DNA of 64,000 nt from Siphonodentalium dalli (taxonomy: Eukaryota > Mollusca > Scaphopoda > Gadilida > Siphonodentaliidae), in NCBI GenBank assembly GCA_032622095.1, contig CP136068.1, positions 61,774,025 through 61,838,024 on the forward strand, written 5' to 3'. The notes under the pieces were generated by a model. The model worked only from the letters and a program-made list of their open reading frames with translations. It was not told the origin of the DNA and ran no database searches. This document shows positions 47,501-62,500 of the stretch, piece after piece (positions within the stretch are counted from its first letter, which is position 1; each line of letters begins with the position of its first letter). Both the position numbers and the translations under genes were made by a program.

Positions 47501-50500
47501 AGGAACTCATATAAGAGTGGACAGGGAGGAACTCATATAAGAGTGGACAGGGAGCAACTCATATAAGAGTGGACAGAGAGGAACTCATATAAGAGTGGAC
47601 AGGGAGGAACTCATATCAGAATGGACAGGGAAGAACTCATATAAGAGTGGACATGCAGGAATTCATATAAGAGTGGACACGGAGGAACTCATATAAGAGT
47701 GGACAGGGAGGAACTCATAAGAGTGGACAGGGAGGAACTCATCAGAGTGGACATGGAGGAACTCATAAGAGTGGTCAGGCAGGAACTCATATAAGAGTGG
47801 ACAGGCTGGAACTCATATACGAGTGGACAGGCAGGAACTCATATACGAGTGGACAGGCAGCAACTCATACAATAGTGGACAGCGAGGAACTCATAAGAGT
47901 GTACAGGGAGGAACCAATATATGAGTGTACATGCAGGAACTAATATAAGAGTGGACAGGGAGGAACTAATATAAGAGTGGACAGGGAGGAACTAATATAA
48001 GAGTGGACAGGGAGGAACTAATATAAGAGTGGACAGGGAGGAACTAATATAAGAGTGGACAGGGAGGAACTCATATAAGAGTGGACAGGCTGGAACTCAT
48101 AAGAGTGTACAGGCTGGAACTCATAAGAGTGGACAGGCAGGAACTCATATAAGAGTGGACAGGGAGGAACTAATAAGAGTGGACATGGAGGAACTCATAA
48201 GAGTGGACAGGCTGGAACTCATATACGAGTGGACAGGCAGCAACTCATATAAGAGTGGACAGGGATGAACTCATATAAGAGAGGACAGGGAGGAATTAAT
48301 ATATGAGTGTACATGGAGGAACTAATATAAGAGTGGACAGGGAGGAACTCATATAAGAGTGGACAGGCAGCAACTCATATAAGAGTGGATAGGCAGGAAC
48401 TCATATAACAGTGTACAGGGAGGAACTCATAACAGTTGACAGGGAGGAACTCATATAAGAGTGGACAGGGAAGAACTCATATAAGAGTGGACATGCAGGA
48501 ATTCATATAAGAGTGACAGGCTGGGACTCAAATAAGAGTGGACATGCAGGACCTCATATAAGAGTGGACAGGGAGGAACTCATATAAGAGTATACAGGTC
48601 CAACTCATATAAGAGTGGACAGGGAGGAACTCATAAAAGAGTGGACAGGGAGCAACTCATAAAAGAGTGGACAGGGAGCAACTCATAAAATAGTGGACAG
48701 GGAGGAACTCATATACGAGTGGACAGGGAGCAACTCATATAAGAGTGGACACGCAGGAACTCATATAAGAGTGGACAGGGAGCAACTCATAAAATAGTGG
48801 ACAGAGAGGAACTCATATAAGAGTGGACAGACAGGAACTCATATAAGAGTGAACAGGGAGGAACTCATATGCGAGTGGACAGGCAGGAACTCATATTAGA
48901 GTGGACAGGGAGGAACTCATATTAGAGGAGACAGGGAGGAACTCATATTAGAGTGGACAGGGAGGAACTCATATTAGAGGGGACAGGGAGGAACTCATAT
49001 AAGATGGACAGGGAGGAACTCATATTAGAGTGGACAGGGAGGAACTCATAAGAGTGGTCAGGGAGGAACTCATATAAGAGTGGTCAGGGAGGAACTCATA
49101 TTTGAGTGGACAGGGAGAAACTCATAAAAGAATGGACAGGGAGCAACTGATATAAGAGTGGACAGGCAGGAACACATATAAGAGTGGTCAGGGAGGAACT
49201 CATATTTGAGTGGACAGGGATAAACTCATAAAAGAATGGACAGGGAGCAACACATATAAGAGTGGACAAGGAGGAACTCATATAAGAGTGGACAGGCAGG
49301 AACTCATAAGAGTGGACAGGCAGGAACTCATATAAGAGTGGACAGGCTGGAACTCATATACGAGTGGACAGGCTGGAACTCATATACGAGTGGACAGGCA
49401 GCAACTCATATAATATTGGACAGGGAGGAACTCATAAGAGAGGACAGGGAGGAACTAATATATGAGTGTACATGGAGGAACTAATATAAGAGTGGACAGG
49501 GAGGAACTCATTAAAGAGTGGACAGGGAGCAACTCATAAAATAGTGGACAGGGAGGAGCTCATAAGAGTGGACAGGGAGGAACTCATATAAGAGTGGACA
49601 CGCAGGAACTCATATAAGAGTGGACACGCAGGAACTCATATAAGAGTGGACAGGGAGGAACTCATATAAGAGTGGACAGGGAGCAACTCATATAAGAGTG
49701 GACAGAGAGGAACTCATATAAGAGTGGACAGGGAGGAACTCATATCAGAATGGACAGGGAAGAACTCATATAAGAGTGGACATGCAGGAATTCATATAAG
49801 AGTGGACACGGAGGAACTCATATAAGAGTGGACAGGGAGGAACTCATAAGAGTGGACAGGGAGGAACTCATCAGAGTGGACATGGAGGAACTCAAAAGAG
49901 TGGTCAGGCAGGAACTCATATAAGAGTGGACAGGCTGGAACTCATATACGAGTGGACAGGCAGGAACTCATATACGAGTGGACAGGCAGCAACTCATACA
50001 ATAGTGGACAGCGAGGAACTCATAAGAGTGTACAGGGAGGAACCAATATATGAGTGTACATGCAGGAACTAATATAAGAGTGGACAGGGAGGAACTAATA
50101 TAAGAGTGGACAGGGAGGAACTAATATAAGAGTGGACAGGGAGGAACTAATATAAGAGTGGACAGGGAGGAACTAATATAAGAGTGGACAGGGAGGAACT
50201 CATATAAGAGTGGACAGGCTGGAACTCATAAGAGTGTACAGGCTGGAACTCATAAGAGTGGACAGGCAGGAACTCATATAAGAGTGGACAGGGAGGAACT
50301 CATAAGAGTGGACATGGAGGAACTCATAAGAGTGGACAGGCTGGAACTCATATACGAGTGGACAGGCAGCAACTCATATAAGAGTGGACAGGGATGAACT
50401 CATATAAGAGAGGACAGGGAGGAATTAATATATGAGTGTACATGGAGGAACTAATATAAGAGTGGACAGGGAGGAACTAATATAAGAGTGGACAGGGAGG

Positions 50501-53500
50501 AACTCATATAAGAGTGGACAGGCAGCAACTCATATAAGAGTGGATAGGCAGGAACTCATATAACAGTGTACAGGGAGGAACTCATAAGAGTTGACAGGGA
50601 GGAACTCATATAAGAGTGGACAGGGAAGAATTCATATAAGAGTGGACATGCAGGAATTCATATAAGAGTGACAGGCTGGGACTCAAATAAGAGTGGACAT
50701 GCAGGAACTCATATAAGAGTGGACAGGGAGGAACTCATATAAGAGTAAACAGGTCCAACTCATATAAGAGTGGACAGGGAGGAACTCATAAAAGAGTGGA
50801 CAGGGAGCAACTCATAAAAGAGTGGACAGGGAGCAACTCATAAAATAGTGGACAGGGAGGAACTCATATACGAGTGGACAGGGAGCAACTCATATAAGAG
50901 TGGACACGCAGGAACTCATATAAGAGTGGACAGGGAGCAACTCATAAAATAGTGGACAGAGAGGAACTCATATAAGAGTGGACAGACAGGAACTCATATA
51001 AGAGTGAACAGGGAGGAACTCATATGCGAGTGGACAGGCAGGAACTCATATTAGAGTGGACAGGGAGGAACTCATATTAGAGGAGACAGGGAGGAACTCA
51101 TATTAGATTGGACAGGGAGGAACTCATATTAGAGGGGACAGGGAGGAACTCATATAAGATGGACAGGGAGGAACTCATATTAGAGTGGACAGGGAGGAGC
51201 TCATAAGAGTGGACAGGGAGGAACTCATATAAGAGTGGACAGGGAGGAACTCATATAAGAGTGGACAGGGAGGAACTCATATAAGAGTGGACAGGGAGGA
51301 ACTCATATAAGAGTGGACAGGGAGGAACTCATATAAGAGTGAACAGGGAGGAACGCATATAAGAGTGGTCAGGCAGGAACTCATATACGAGTGGACAGGC
51401 AGGAACTCATATAAGAGTGGACAGGCAGGAGCACATATAAGAGTGGTCAGGGAGGAACTCATATAAGAGTGGTCAGGGAGGAACTCATATTTTAGTGGAC
51501 AGGGAGAAACTCATAAAAGAATGGACAGGGAGCAACTCATATAAGAGTGGACAGGCAGGAACACATATAAGAGTGGTCAGGGAGGAACTCATATTTGAGT
51601 GGACAGGGATAAACTCATAAAAGAATGGACAGGGAGCAACTCATATAAGAGTGGACAAGGAGGAACTCATATAAGAGTGGACAGGCAGGAACTCAAAAGA
51701 GTGGACAGGCAGGAACTCATATAAGAGTGGACAGGCTGGAACTCATATACGAGTGGACAGGCTGGAACTCATATACGAGTGGACAGGCAGCAACTCATAT
51801 AATATTGGACAGGGAGGAACTCATAAGAGAGGACAGGGAGGAACTAATATATGAGAGTACATGGAGGAACTAATATAAGAGTGGACAGGGAGGAACTCAT
51901 AAAAGAGTGGACAGGGAGCAACTCATAAAATAGTGGACAGGGAGCAACTCATATAAGAGTGGACAGGGAGCAACTCATATAAGAGTGGACACGCAGGAAC
52001 TCATATAAGAGTGGACACGCAGGAACTCATATAAGAGTGGACAGGGAGGAACTCATATAAGAGTGGACAGGGAGCAACTCATATAAGAGTGGACAGAGAG
52101 GAACTCATATAAGAGTGGACAGGCAGGAACTCATATAAGAGTGAACAGGGAGGAACTCATATGCGAGTGGACAGGCAGGAACTCATATTAGAGTGGACAG
52201 GGAGGAACTCATATTAGAGTGGACAGGGAGGAACTCATATTAGAGTGGACAGGGAGGAACTCATATTAGAGGAGACAGGGAGGAACTCATATAAGATGGA
52301 CAGGGAGGAACTCATATTAGAGTGGACAGGGAGGAACTCATAAGAGTGGACAGGGAGGAACTCATATAAGAGTGGACAGGGAGGAACTCGTATAAGAGTG
52401 GACAGGGAGGAACTAATATAAGAGTGGACAGGGAGGAACTCATATAAGAGTGGACAGGGAGGAACTCATATAAGAGTGAACAGGGAGGAACGCATATAAG
52501 AGTGGTCAGGCAGGAACTCATATACGAGTGGACAGGCAGGAACTCATATAAGAGTGGACAGGCAGGAACACATATAAGAGTGGACTGTGAGGAACTCATA
52601 TAAGAGTGGACAGGGAGGAACTAATATAAGAGTGGACAAGGATGAATTCATATAAGAGTGGACATGCAGCAACTCATATAAGAGTGAACAGGGAGGAACT
52701 CATATAAGAGATGACAGACAGCAACTCATATAAGAGTGGACATGGATGAACTCATATACTAGTGGCAGGCAGCAACTCATATACTACTGGACAGGGAGGA
52801 ACTCGTATAAGAGTGGACAGGCAGGAACTCATATAAGAGTGGACAGTCAGCAACTCATATAAGAGTGGACAGTCAGCAACTCATATAAGAGTGGACAGGG
52901 AGCAACTCATAAAAGAGTGGACAGGGAGCAACTCATAAAAGAGTGGACAGGGAGCAACTCATATAAGAGTGGACAGGGAGGAACTCATATAAGAGTGGAC
53001 AGGGAGGAACTCATATAAGAGTGAACAGGGAGGAACGCATATAAGAGTGGTCAGGCAGGAACTCATATACGAGTGGACAGGCAGGAACTCATATAAGAGT
53101 GGACAGGCAGGAACTCATATAAGAGTGGACAGGGAGGAACTCATAAGAGTGGACATGGAGGAACTCATAAGAGTGGACAGGCTGGAACTCATATACGAGT
53201 GGACAGGCAGCAACTCATATAAGAGTGGACAGGGAGGAACTCATATAGGAGAGGACAGGGAGGAATTAATATATGAGTGTACAGGGAGGAATTTAATATA
53301 AGAGTGGACAGGGAGGAACTAATATAAGAGTGGACAGGGAGGAACTCATATAAGAGTGGACAGGCAGCAACTCATATAAGAGTGGATAGGCAGGAACTCA
53401 TATAACAGTGTACAGGGAGGAACGCATAAGAGTTGACAGGGAGGAACTCATATAAGAGTGGACAGGGAAGAACTCATATAAGAGTGGACATGCAGGAATT

Positions 53501-56500
53501 CATATAAGAGTGACAGGCTGGGACTCAAATAAGAGTGGACATGCAGGAACTCATATAAGAGTGGACAGGGAGTAACTCATATAAGAGTATACAGGTCCAA
53601 CTCATATAAGAGTGGACAGGGAGGAACTCATAAAAGAGTGGACAGGGAGCAACTCATAAAAGAGTGGACAGGGAGCAACTCATAAAATAGTGGACAGGGA
53701 GCAACTCATATAAGAGTGGACAGGGAGCAACTCATATAAGAGTGGACACGCAGGAACTCATATAAGAGTGGACAGGGAGCAACTCATAAAATAGTGGACA
53801 GAGAGGAACTCATATAAGAGTGGACAGACAGGAACTCATATAAGAGTGAACAGGGAGGAACTCATATGCGAGTGGACAGGCAGGATCTCATATTAGAGTG
53901 GACAGGGAGGAACTCATATTAGAGGAGACAGGGAGGAACTCATATTAGATTGGACAGGGAGGAACTCATATTAGAGGGGACAGGGAGGAACTCATATAAG
54001 ATGGACAGGGAGGAACTCATATTAGAGTGGACAGGGAGGAGCTCATAAGAGTGGACAGGGAGGAACTCATATAAGAGTGGACAGGGAGGAACTCATATAA
54101 GAGTGGACAGGGAGGAACTCATATAAGAGTGGACAGGGAGGAACTCATATAAGAGTGGACAGGGAGGAACTCATATAAGAGTGAACAGGGAGGAACGCAT
54201 ATAAGAGTGGTCAGGCAGGAACTCATATACGAGTGGACAGGCAGGAACTCATATAAGAGTGGACAGGCAGGAGCACATATAAGAGTGGTCAGGGAGGAAC
54301 TCATATAAGAGTGGTCAGGGAGGAACTCATATTTTAGTGGACAGGGAGAAACTCATAAAAGAATGGACAGGGAGCAACTCATATAAGAGTGGACAGGCAG
54401 GAACACATATAAGAGTGGTCAGGGAGGAACTCATATTTGAGTGGACAGGGATAAACTCATAAAAGAATGGACAGGGAGCAACTCATATAAGAGTGGACAA
54501 GGAGGAACTCATATAAGAGTGGACAGGCAGGAACTCATAAGAGTGGACAGGCAGGAACTCATATAAGAGTGGACACGCTGGAACTCATATACGAGTGGAC
54601 AGGCTGGAACTCATATACGAGTGGACAGGCAGCAACTCATATAATATTGGACAGGGAGGAACTCATAAGAGAGGACAGGGAGGAACTAATATATGAGTGT
54701 ACATGGAGGAACTAATATAAGAGTGGACAGGGAGGAACTCATAAAAGAGTGGACAGGGAGCAACTCATAAAATAGTGGACAGGGAGCAACTCATATAAGA
54801 GTGGACAGGGAGCAACTCATATAAGAGTGGACACGCAGGAACTCATATAAGAGTGGACACGCAGGAACTCATATAAGAGTGGACAGGGAGGAACTCATAT
54901 AAGAGTGGACAGGGAGCAACTCATATAAGAGTGGACAGAGAGGAACTCATATAAGAGTGGACAGGCAGGAACTCATATAAGAGTGAACAGGGAGGAACTC
55001 ATATGCGAGTGGACAGGCAGGAACTCATATTAGAGTGGACAGGGAGGAACTCATATTAGAGTGGACAGGGAGGAACTCATATTAGAGTGGACAGGGAGGA
55101 TCTCATATTAGAGGAGACAGGGAGGAACTCATATAAGATGGACAGGGAGGAACTCATATTAGAGTGGACAGGGAGGAACTCATAAGAGTGGACAGGGAGG
55201 AACTCATATAAGAGTGGACAGGGAGGAACTCGTATAAGAGTGGACAGGGAGGAACTAATATAAGAGTGGACAGGGAGGAACTCATATAAGAGTGAACAGG
55301 GAGGAACTCATATAAGAGTGAACAGGGAGGAACGCATATAAGAGTGGTCAGGCAGGAACTCATATACGAGTGGACAGGCAGGAACTCATATAAGAGTTGA
55401 CAGGCAGGAACACATATAAGAGTGGACTGTGAGGAACTCATATAAGAGTGGACAGGGAGGAACTAATATAAGAGTGGACAAGGATGAATTCATATAAGAG
55501 TGGACATGCAGCAACTCATATAAGAGTGGACAGGGAGGAACTCATATAAGAGTGGACAGACAGCAACTCATATAAGAGTGGACATGGATGAACTCATATA
55601 CTAGTGGCAGGCAGCAACTCATATACTACTGGACAGGGAGGAACTCGTATAAGAGTGGACAGGCAGGAACTCATATAAGAGTGGACAGTCAGCAACTCAT
55701 ATAAGAGTGGACAGTCACCAACTCATATAAGAGTGGACAGGGAGCAACTCATAAAAGAGTGGACAGGGAGCAACTCATAAAAGAGTGGACAGGGAGCAAC
55801 TCATATAAGAGTGGACAGGGAGGAACTCATATAAGAGTGGACAGGGAGGAACTCATATAAGAGTGAACAGGGAGGAACGCATATAAGAGTGGTCAGGCAG
55901 GAACTCATATACGAGTGGACAGGCAGGAACTCATATAAGAGTGGACAGGCAGGAACTCATATAAGAGTGGACAGGGAGGAACTCATAAGAGTGGACATGG
56001 AGGAACTCATAAGAGTGGACAGGCTGGAACTCATATACGAGTGGACAGGCAGCAACTCATATAAGAGTGGACAGGACGGAACTCATATAAGAGAGGACAG
56101 GGAGGAATTAATATATGAGTGTACAGGGAGGAATTAATATATGAGTGTACAGGGAGGAACTAATATAAGAGTGGACAGGGAGGAACTCATATAAGAGTTG
56201 ACAGGCAGCAACTCATATAAGAGTGGATAGGCAGGAACTCATATAACAGTGTACAGGGAGGAACTCATAAGAGTTGACAGGGAGGAACTCATATAAGAGT
56301 GGACAGGGAAGAACTCATATAAGAGTGGACATGCAGGAATTCATATAAGAGTGACAGGCTGGGATTCAAATAAGAGTGGACATGCAGGAACTCATATAAG
56401 AGTGGACAGGGAGGAACTCATATAAGAGTATACAGGTCCAACTCATATAAGAGTGGACAGGGAGGAACTCATAAAAGAGTGGACAGGGAGCAACTCATAA

Positions 56501-59500
56501 AAGAGTGGACAGGGAGCAACTCATAAAATAGTGGACAGGGAGCAACTCATATAAGAGTGGACAGGGAGCAACTCATATAAGAGTGGACACGCAGGAACTC
56601 ATATAAGAGTGGACAGGGAGCAACTCATAAAATAGTGGACAGAGAGGAACTCATATAAGAGTGGACAGACAGGAACTCATATAAGAGTGAACAGGGAGGA
56701 ACTCATATGCGAGTGGACAGGCAGGAACTCATATTAGAGTGGACAGGGAGGAACTCATATTAGAGGAGATAGGGAGGAACTCATATTAGATTGGACAGGG
56801 AGGAACTCATATTAGAGGGGACAGAGAGGAACTCATATAAGATGGACAGGGAGGAACTCATATTAGAGTGGACAGGGAGGAGCTCATAAGAGTGGACAGG
56901 GAGGAACTCATATAAGAGTGGACAGGGAGGAACTCATATAAGAGTGGACAGGGAGGAACTCATATAAGAGTGGACAGGGAGGAACTCATATAAGAGTGGA
57001 CAGGAGGAACTCATATAAGAGTGAACAGGGAGGAACGCATATAAGAGTGGTCAGGCAGGAACTCATATACGAGTGGACAGGCAGGAACTCATATAAGAGT
57101 GGACAGGCAGGAGCACATATAAGAGTGGTCAGGGAGGAACGCATATAAGAGTGGTCAGGGAGGAACTCATATTTTAGTGGACAGGGAGAAACTCATAAAA
57201 GAATGGACAGGGAGCAACTCATATAAGAGTGGACAGGCAGGAACACATATAAGAGTGGTCAGGGAGGAACTCATATTTGAGTGGACAGGGATAAACTCAT
57301 AAAAGAATGGACAGGGAGCAACTCATATAAGAGTGGACAAGGAGGAACTCATATAAGAGTGGACAGGCAGGAACTCATAAGAGTGGACAGGCAGGAACTC
57401 ATATAAGAGTGGACAGGCTGGAACTCATATACGAGTGGACAGGCTGGAACTCATATACGAGTGGACAGGCAGCAACTCATATAATATTGGACAGGGAGGA
57501 ACTCATAAGAGAGGACAGGGAGGAACTAATATATGAGTGTACATGGAGGAACTAATATAAGAGTGGACAGGGAGGAACTCATAAAAGAGTGGACAGGGAG
57601 CAACTCATAAAATAGTGGACAGGGAGCAACTCATATAAGAGTGGACAGGGAGGAACTCGTATAAGAGTGGACAGGGAGGAACTAATATAAGAGTGGTCAG
57701 GCAGGAACTCATATACGAGTGGACAGGCAGGAACTCATATAAGAGTGGACAGACAGGAACACATATAAGAGTGGACTGTGAGGAACTCATATAAGAGTGG
57801 ACAGGGAGGAACAAATATAAGAGTGGACAAGGATGAATTCATATAAGAGTGGACATGCAGCAACTCATATAAGAGTGGACAGGGAGGAACTCATATAAGA
57901 GTGGACAGACAGCAACTCATATAAGAGTGGACATGGATGAACTCATATACTAGTGGCAGGCAGCAACTCATATACTACTGGACAGGGAGGAACTCGAATA
58001 AGAGTGGACAGGCAGGAACTCATATAAGAGTGGACAGTCAGCAACTCATATAAGAGTGGACAGTCAGCAACTCATATAAGAGTGGACAGGGAGCAACTCA
58101 TAAAAGAGTGGACAGGGAGCAACTCATAAAAGAGTGGACAGGGAGCAACTCATATAAGAGTGGACAGGGAGGAACTCATATAAGAGTGGACAGGGAGGAA
58201 CTCATATAAGAGTGAACAGGGAGGAACGCATATAAGAGTGGTCAGGCAGGAACTCATATACGAGTGGACAGGCAGGAACTCATATAAGAGTGGACAGGCA
58301 GGAACACATATAAGAGTGTTCAGGGAGGAACTCATATAAGAGTGGTCTGGGAGGAACTCATATTTGAGTGGACAGGGAGAAACTCATAAAAGAATGGACA
58401 GGGAGCAACTCATATAAGAGTGGACAGGCAGGAACACATATAAGAGTGGTCAGGGAGGAACTCATATTTGAGTGGACAGGGATAAACTCATAAAAGAATG
58501 GACAGGGAGCAACTCATATAAGAGTGGACAAGGAGGAACTCATATAAGAGTGGACAGGCAGGAACTCATAAGAGTGGACAGGCAGGAACTCATATAAGAG
58601 TGGACACGCTGGAACTCATATACGAGTGGACAGGCTGGAACTCATATACGAGTGGACAGGCAGCAACTCATATAATATTGGACAGGGAGGAACTCATAAG
58701 AGAGGACAGGGAGGAACTAATATATGAGTGTACATGGAGGAACTAATATAAGGGTGGACAGGGAGGAACTCATAAAAGAGTGGACAGGGAGCAACTCATA
58801 AAATAGTGGACAGGGAGCAACTCATATAAGAGTGGACAGGGAGCAACTCATATAAGAGTGGACACGCAGGAACTCATATAAGAGTGGACACGCAGGAACT
58901 CATATAAGAGTGGACAGGGAGGAACTCATATAAGAGTGGACAGGGAGCAACTCATATAAGAGTGGACAGAGAGGAACTCATATAAGAGTGGACAGGCAGG
59001 AACTCATATAAGAGTGAACAGGGAGGAACTCATATGCGAGTGGACAGGCAGGAACTCATATTAGAGTGGACAGGGAGGAACTCATATTAGAGTGGACAGG
59101 GAGGAACTCATATTAGAGTGGACAGGGAGGATCTCATATTAGAGGAGACAGGGAGGAACTCATATAAGATGGACAGGGAGGAACTCATATTAGAGTGGAC
59201 AGGGAGGAACTCATAAGAGTGGACAGGGAGGAACTCATATAAGAGTGGACAGGGAGGAACTCGTATAAGAGTGGACAGGGAGGAACTAATATAAGAGTGG
59301 ACAGGGAGGAACTCATATAAGAGTGAACAGGGAGGAACTCATATAAGAGTGAACAGGGAGGAACGCATATACGAGTGTTCAGGCAGGAACTCATATACGA
59401 GTGGACAGGCAGGAACTCATATAAGAGTGGACAGGCAGGAACACATATAAGAGTGGACTGTGAGGAACTCATATAAGAGTGGACAGGGAGGAACTAATAT

Positions 59501-62500
59501 AAGAGTGGACAAGGTTGAATTCATATAAGAGTGGACATGCAGCAACTCATATAAGAGTGGACAGGGAGGAACTCATATAAGAGTGGACAGACAGCAACTC
59601 ATATAAGAGTTGACATGGATGAACTCATATACTAGTGGCAGGCAGCAACTCATATACTACTGGACAGGGAGGAACTCGTATAAGAGTGGACAGGCAGGAA
59701 CTCATATAAGAGTGGACAGTCAGCAACTCATATAAGAGTGGACAGTCAGCAACTCATATAAGAGTGGACAGGGAGCAAGTCATAAAAGAGTGGACAGGGA
59801 GCAACTCATAAAAGAGTGGACAGGGAGCAACTCATATAAGAGTGGACAGGGAGGAACTCATATAAGAGTGGACAGGGAGGAACTCATATAAGAGTGAACA
59901 GGGAGGAACGCATATAAGAGTGGTCAGGCAGGAACTCATATACGAGTGGACAGGCAGGAACTCATATAAGAGTGGACAGGCAGGAACTCATATAAGATTG
60001 GACAGGGAGGAACTCATAAGAGTGGACATGGAGGAACTCATAAGAGTGGACAGGCTGGAACTCATATACGAGTGGACAGGCAGCAACTCATATAAGAGTG
60101 GACAGGGAGGAACTCATATAAGAGAGGACAGGGAGGAATTAATATATGAGTGTACAGGGAGGAACTAATATAAGAGTGGACAGGGAGGAACTAATATAAG
60201 AGTGGACAGGGAGGAACTCATATAAGAGTGGACAGGCAGCAACTCATATAAGAGTGGATAGGCAGGAACTCATATAACAGTGTACAGGGAGGAACTCATA
60301 AGAGTTGACAGGGAGGAACTCATATAAGAGTGGACAGGGAAGAACTCATATAAGAGTGGACATGCAGGAATTCATATAAGAGTGACAGGCTGGGATTCAA
60401 ATAAGAGTGGACATGCAGGAACTCATATAAGAGTGGACAGGGAGGAACTCATATAAGAGTATACAGGTCCAACTCATATAAGAGTGGACAGGGAGGAACT
60501 CATATAAGAGTGGACACGCAGGAACTCATATAAGAGTGGACAGGGAGCAACTCATAAAATAGTGGACAGAGAGGAACTCATATAAGAGTGGACAGACAGG
60601 AACTCATATAAGAGTGAACAGGGAGGAACTCATATGCGAGTGGACAGGCAGGAACTCATATTAGAGTGGACAGGGAGGAACTCATATTAGAGGAGATAGG
60701 GAGGAACTCATATTAGATTGGACAGGGAGGAACTCATATTAGAGGGGACAGGGAGGAACTCATATAAGATGGACAGGGAGGAACTCATATTAGAGTGGAC
60801 AGGGAGGAGCTCATAAGAGTGGACAGGGAGGAACTCATATAAGAGTGGACAGGGAGGAAATCATATAAGAGTGGACAGGGAGGAACTCATATAAGAGTGG
60901 ACAGGGAGGAACTCATATAAGAGTGGACAGGAGGAACTCATATAAGAGTGAACAGGGAGGAACGCATATAAGAGTGGTCAGGCAGGAACTCATATACGAG
61001 TGGACAGGCAGGAACTCATATAAGAGTGGACAGGCAGGAGCACATATAAGAGTGGTCAGGGAGGAACGCATAAAAGAGTGGTCAGGGAGGAACTCATATT
61101 TTAGTGGACAGGGAGAAACTCATAAAAGAATGGACAGGGAGCAACTCATATAAGAGTGGACAGGCAGGAACACATATAAGAGTGGTCAGGGAGGAACTCA
61201 TATTTGAGTGGACAGGGATAAACTCATAAAAGAATGGACAGGGAGCAACTCATATAAGAGTGGACAAGGAGGAACTCATATAAGAGTGGACAGGCAGGAA
61301 CTCATAAGAGTGGACAGGCAGGAACTCATATAAGAGTGGACAGGCTGGAACTCATATACGAGTGGACAGGCTGGAACTCATATACGAGTGGACAGGCAGC
61401 AACTCATATAATATTGGACAGGGAGGAACTCATAAGAGAGGACAGGGAGGAACTAATATATGAGTGTACATGGAGGAACTAATATAAGAGTGGACAGGGA
61501 GGAACTCATAAAAGAGTGGACAGGGAGCAACTCATAAAATAGTGGACAGGGAGCAACTCATATAAGAGTGGACAGGGAGGAACTCGTATAAGAGTGGACA
61601 GGGAGGAACTAATATAAGAGTGGTCAGGCAGGAACTCAAATACAGTGGACAGGCAGGAACTCATATAAGAGTGGACAGGCAGGAACACATATAAGAGTGG
61701 ACTGTGAGGAACTCATATAAGAGTGGACAGGGAGGAACAAATATAAGAGTGGACAAGGATGAATTCATATAAGAGTGGACATGCAGTAACTCATATAAGA
61801 GTGGACAGGGAGGAACTCATATAAGAGTGGACAGACAGCAACTCATATAAGAGTGGACATGGATGAACTCATATACTAGTGGCAGGCAGCAACTCATATA
61901 CTACTGGACAGGGAGGAACTCGAATAAGAGTGGACAGGCAGGAACTCATATAAGAGTGGACAGTCAGCAACTCATATAAGAGTGGACAGGGAGCAACTCA
62001 TAAAAGATTGGACAGGGAGCAACTCATAAAAGAGTGGACAGGGAGCAACTCATATAAGAGTGGACAGGGAGGAACTCATATAAGAGTGGACAGGGAGGAA
62101 CTCATATAAGAGTGAACAGGGAGGAACGCATATAAGAGTGGTCAGGCAGGAACTCATATACGAGTGGACAGGCAGGAACTCATATAAGAGTGGACAGGCA
62201 GGAACACATATAAGAGTGTTCAGGGAGGAACTCATATAAGAGTGGTCTGGGAGGAACTCATATTTGAGTGGACAGGGAGAAACTCATAAAAGAATGGACA
62301 GGGAGCAACTCATATAAGAGTGGACAGGCAGGAACACATATAAGAGTGGTCAGGGAGGAACTCATATTTGAGTGGACAGGGAGAAACTCATAAAAGAATG
62401 TACAGGGAGCAACTCATATAAGAGTGGACAAGGAGGAACTCATATAAGAGTGGACAGGCAGGAACTCATAAGAGTGGACAGGCAGGAACTCATATAAGAG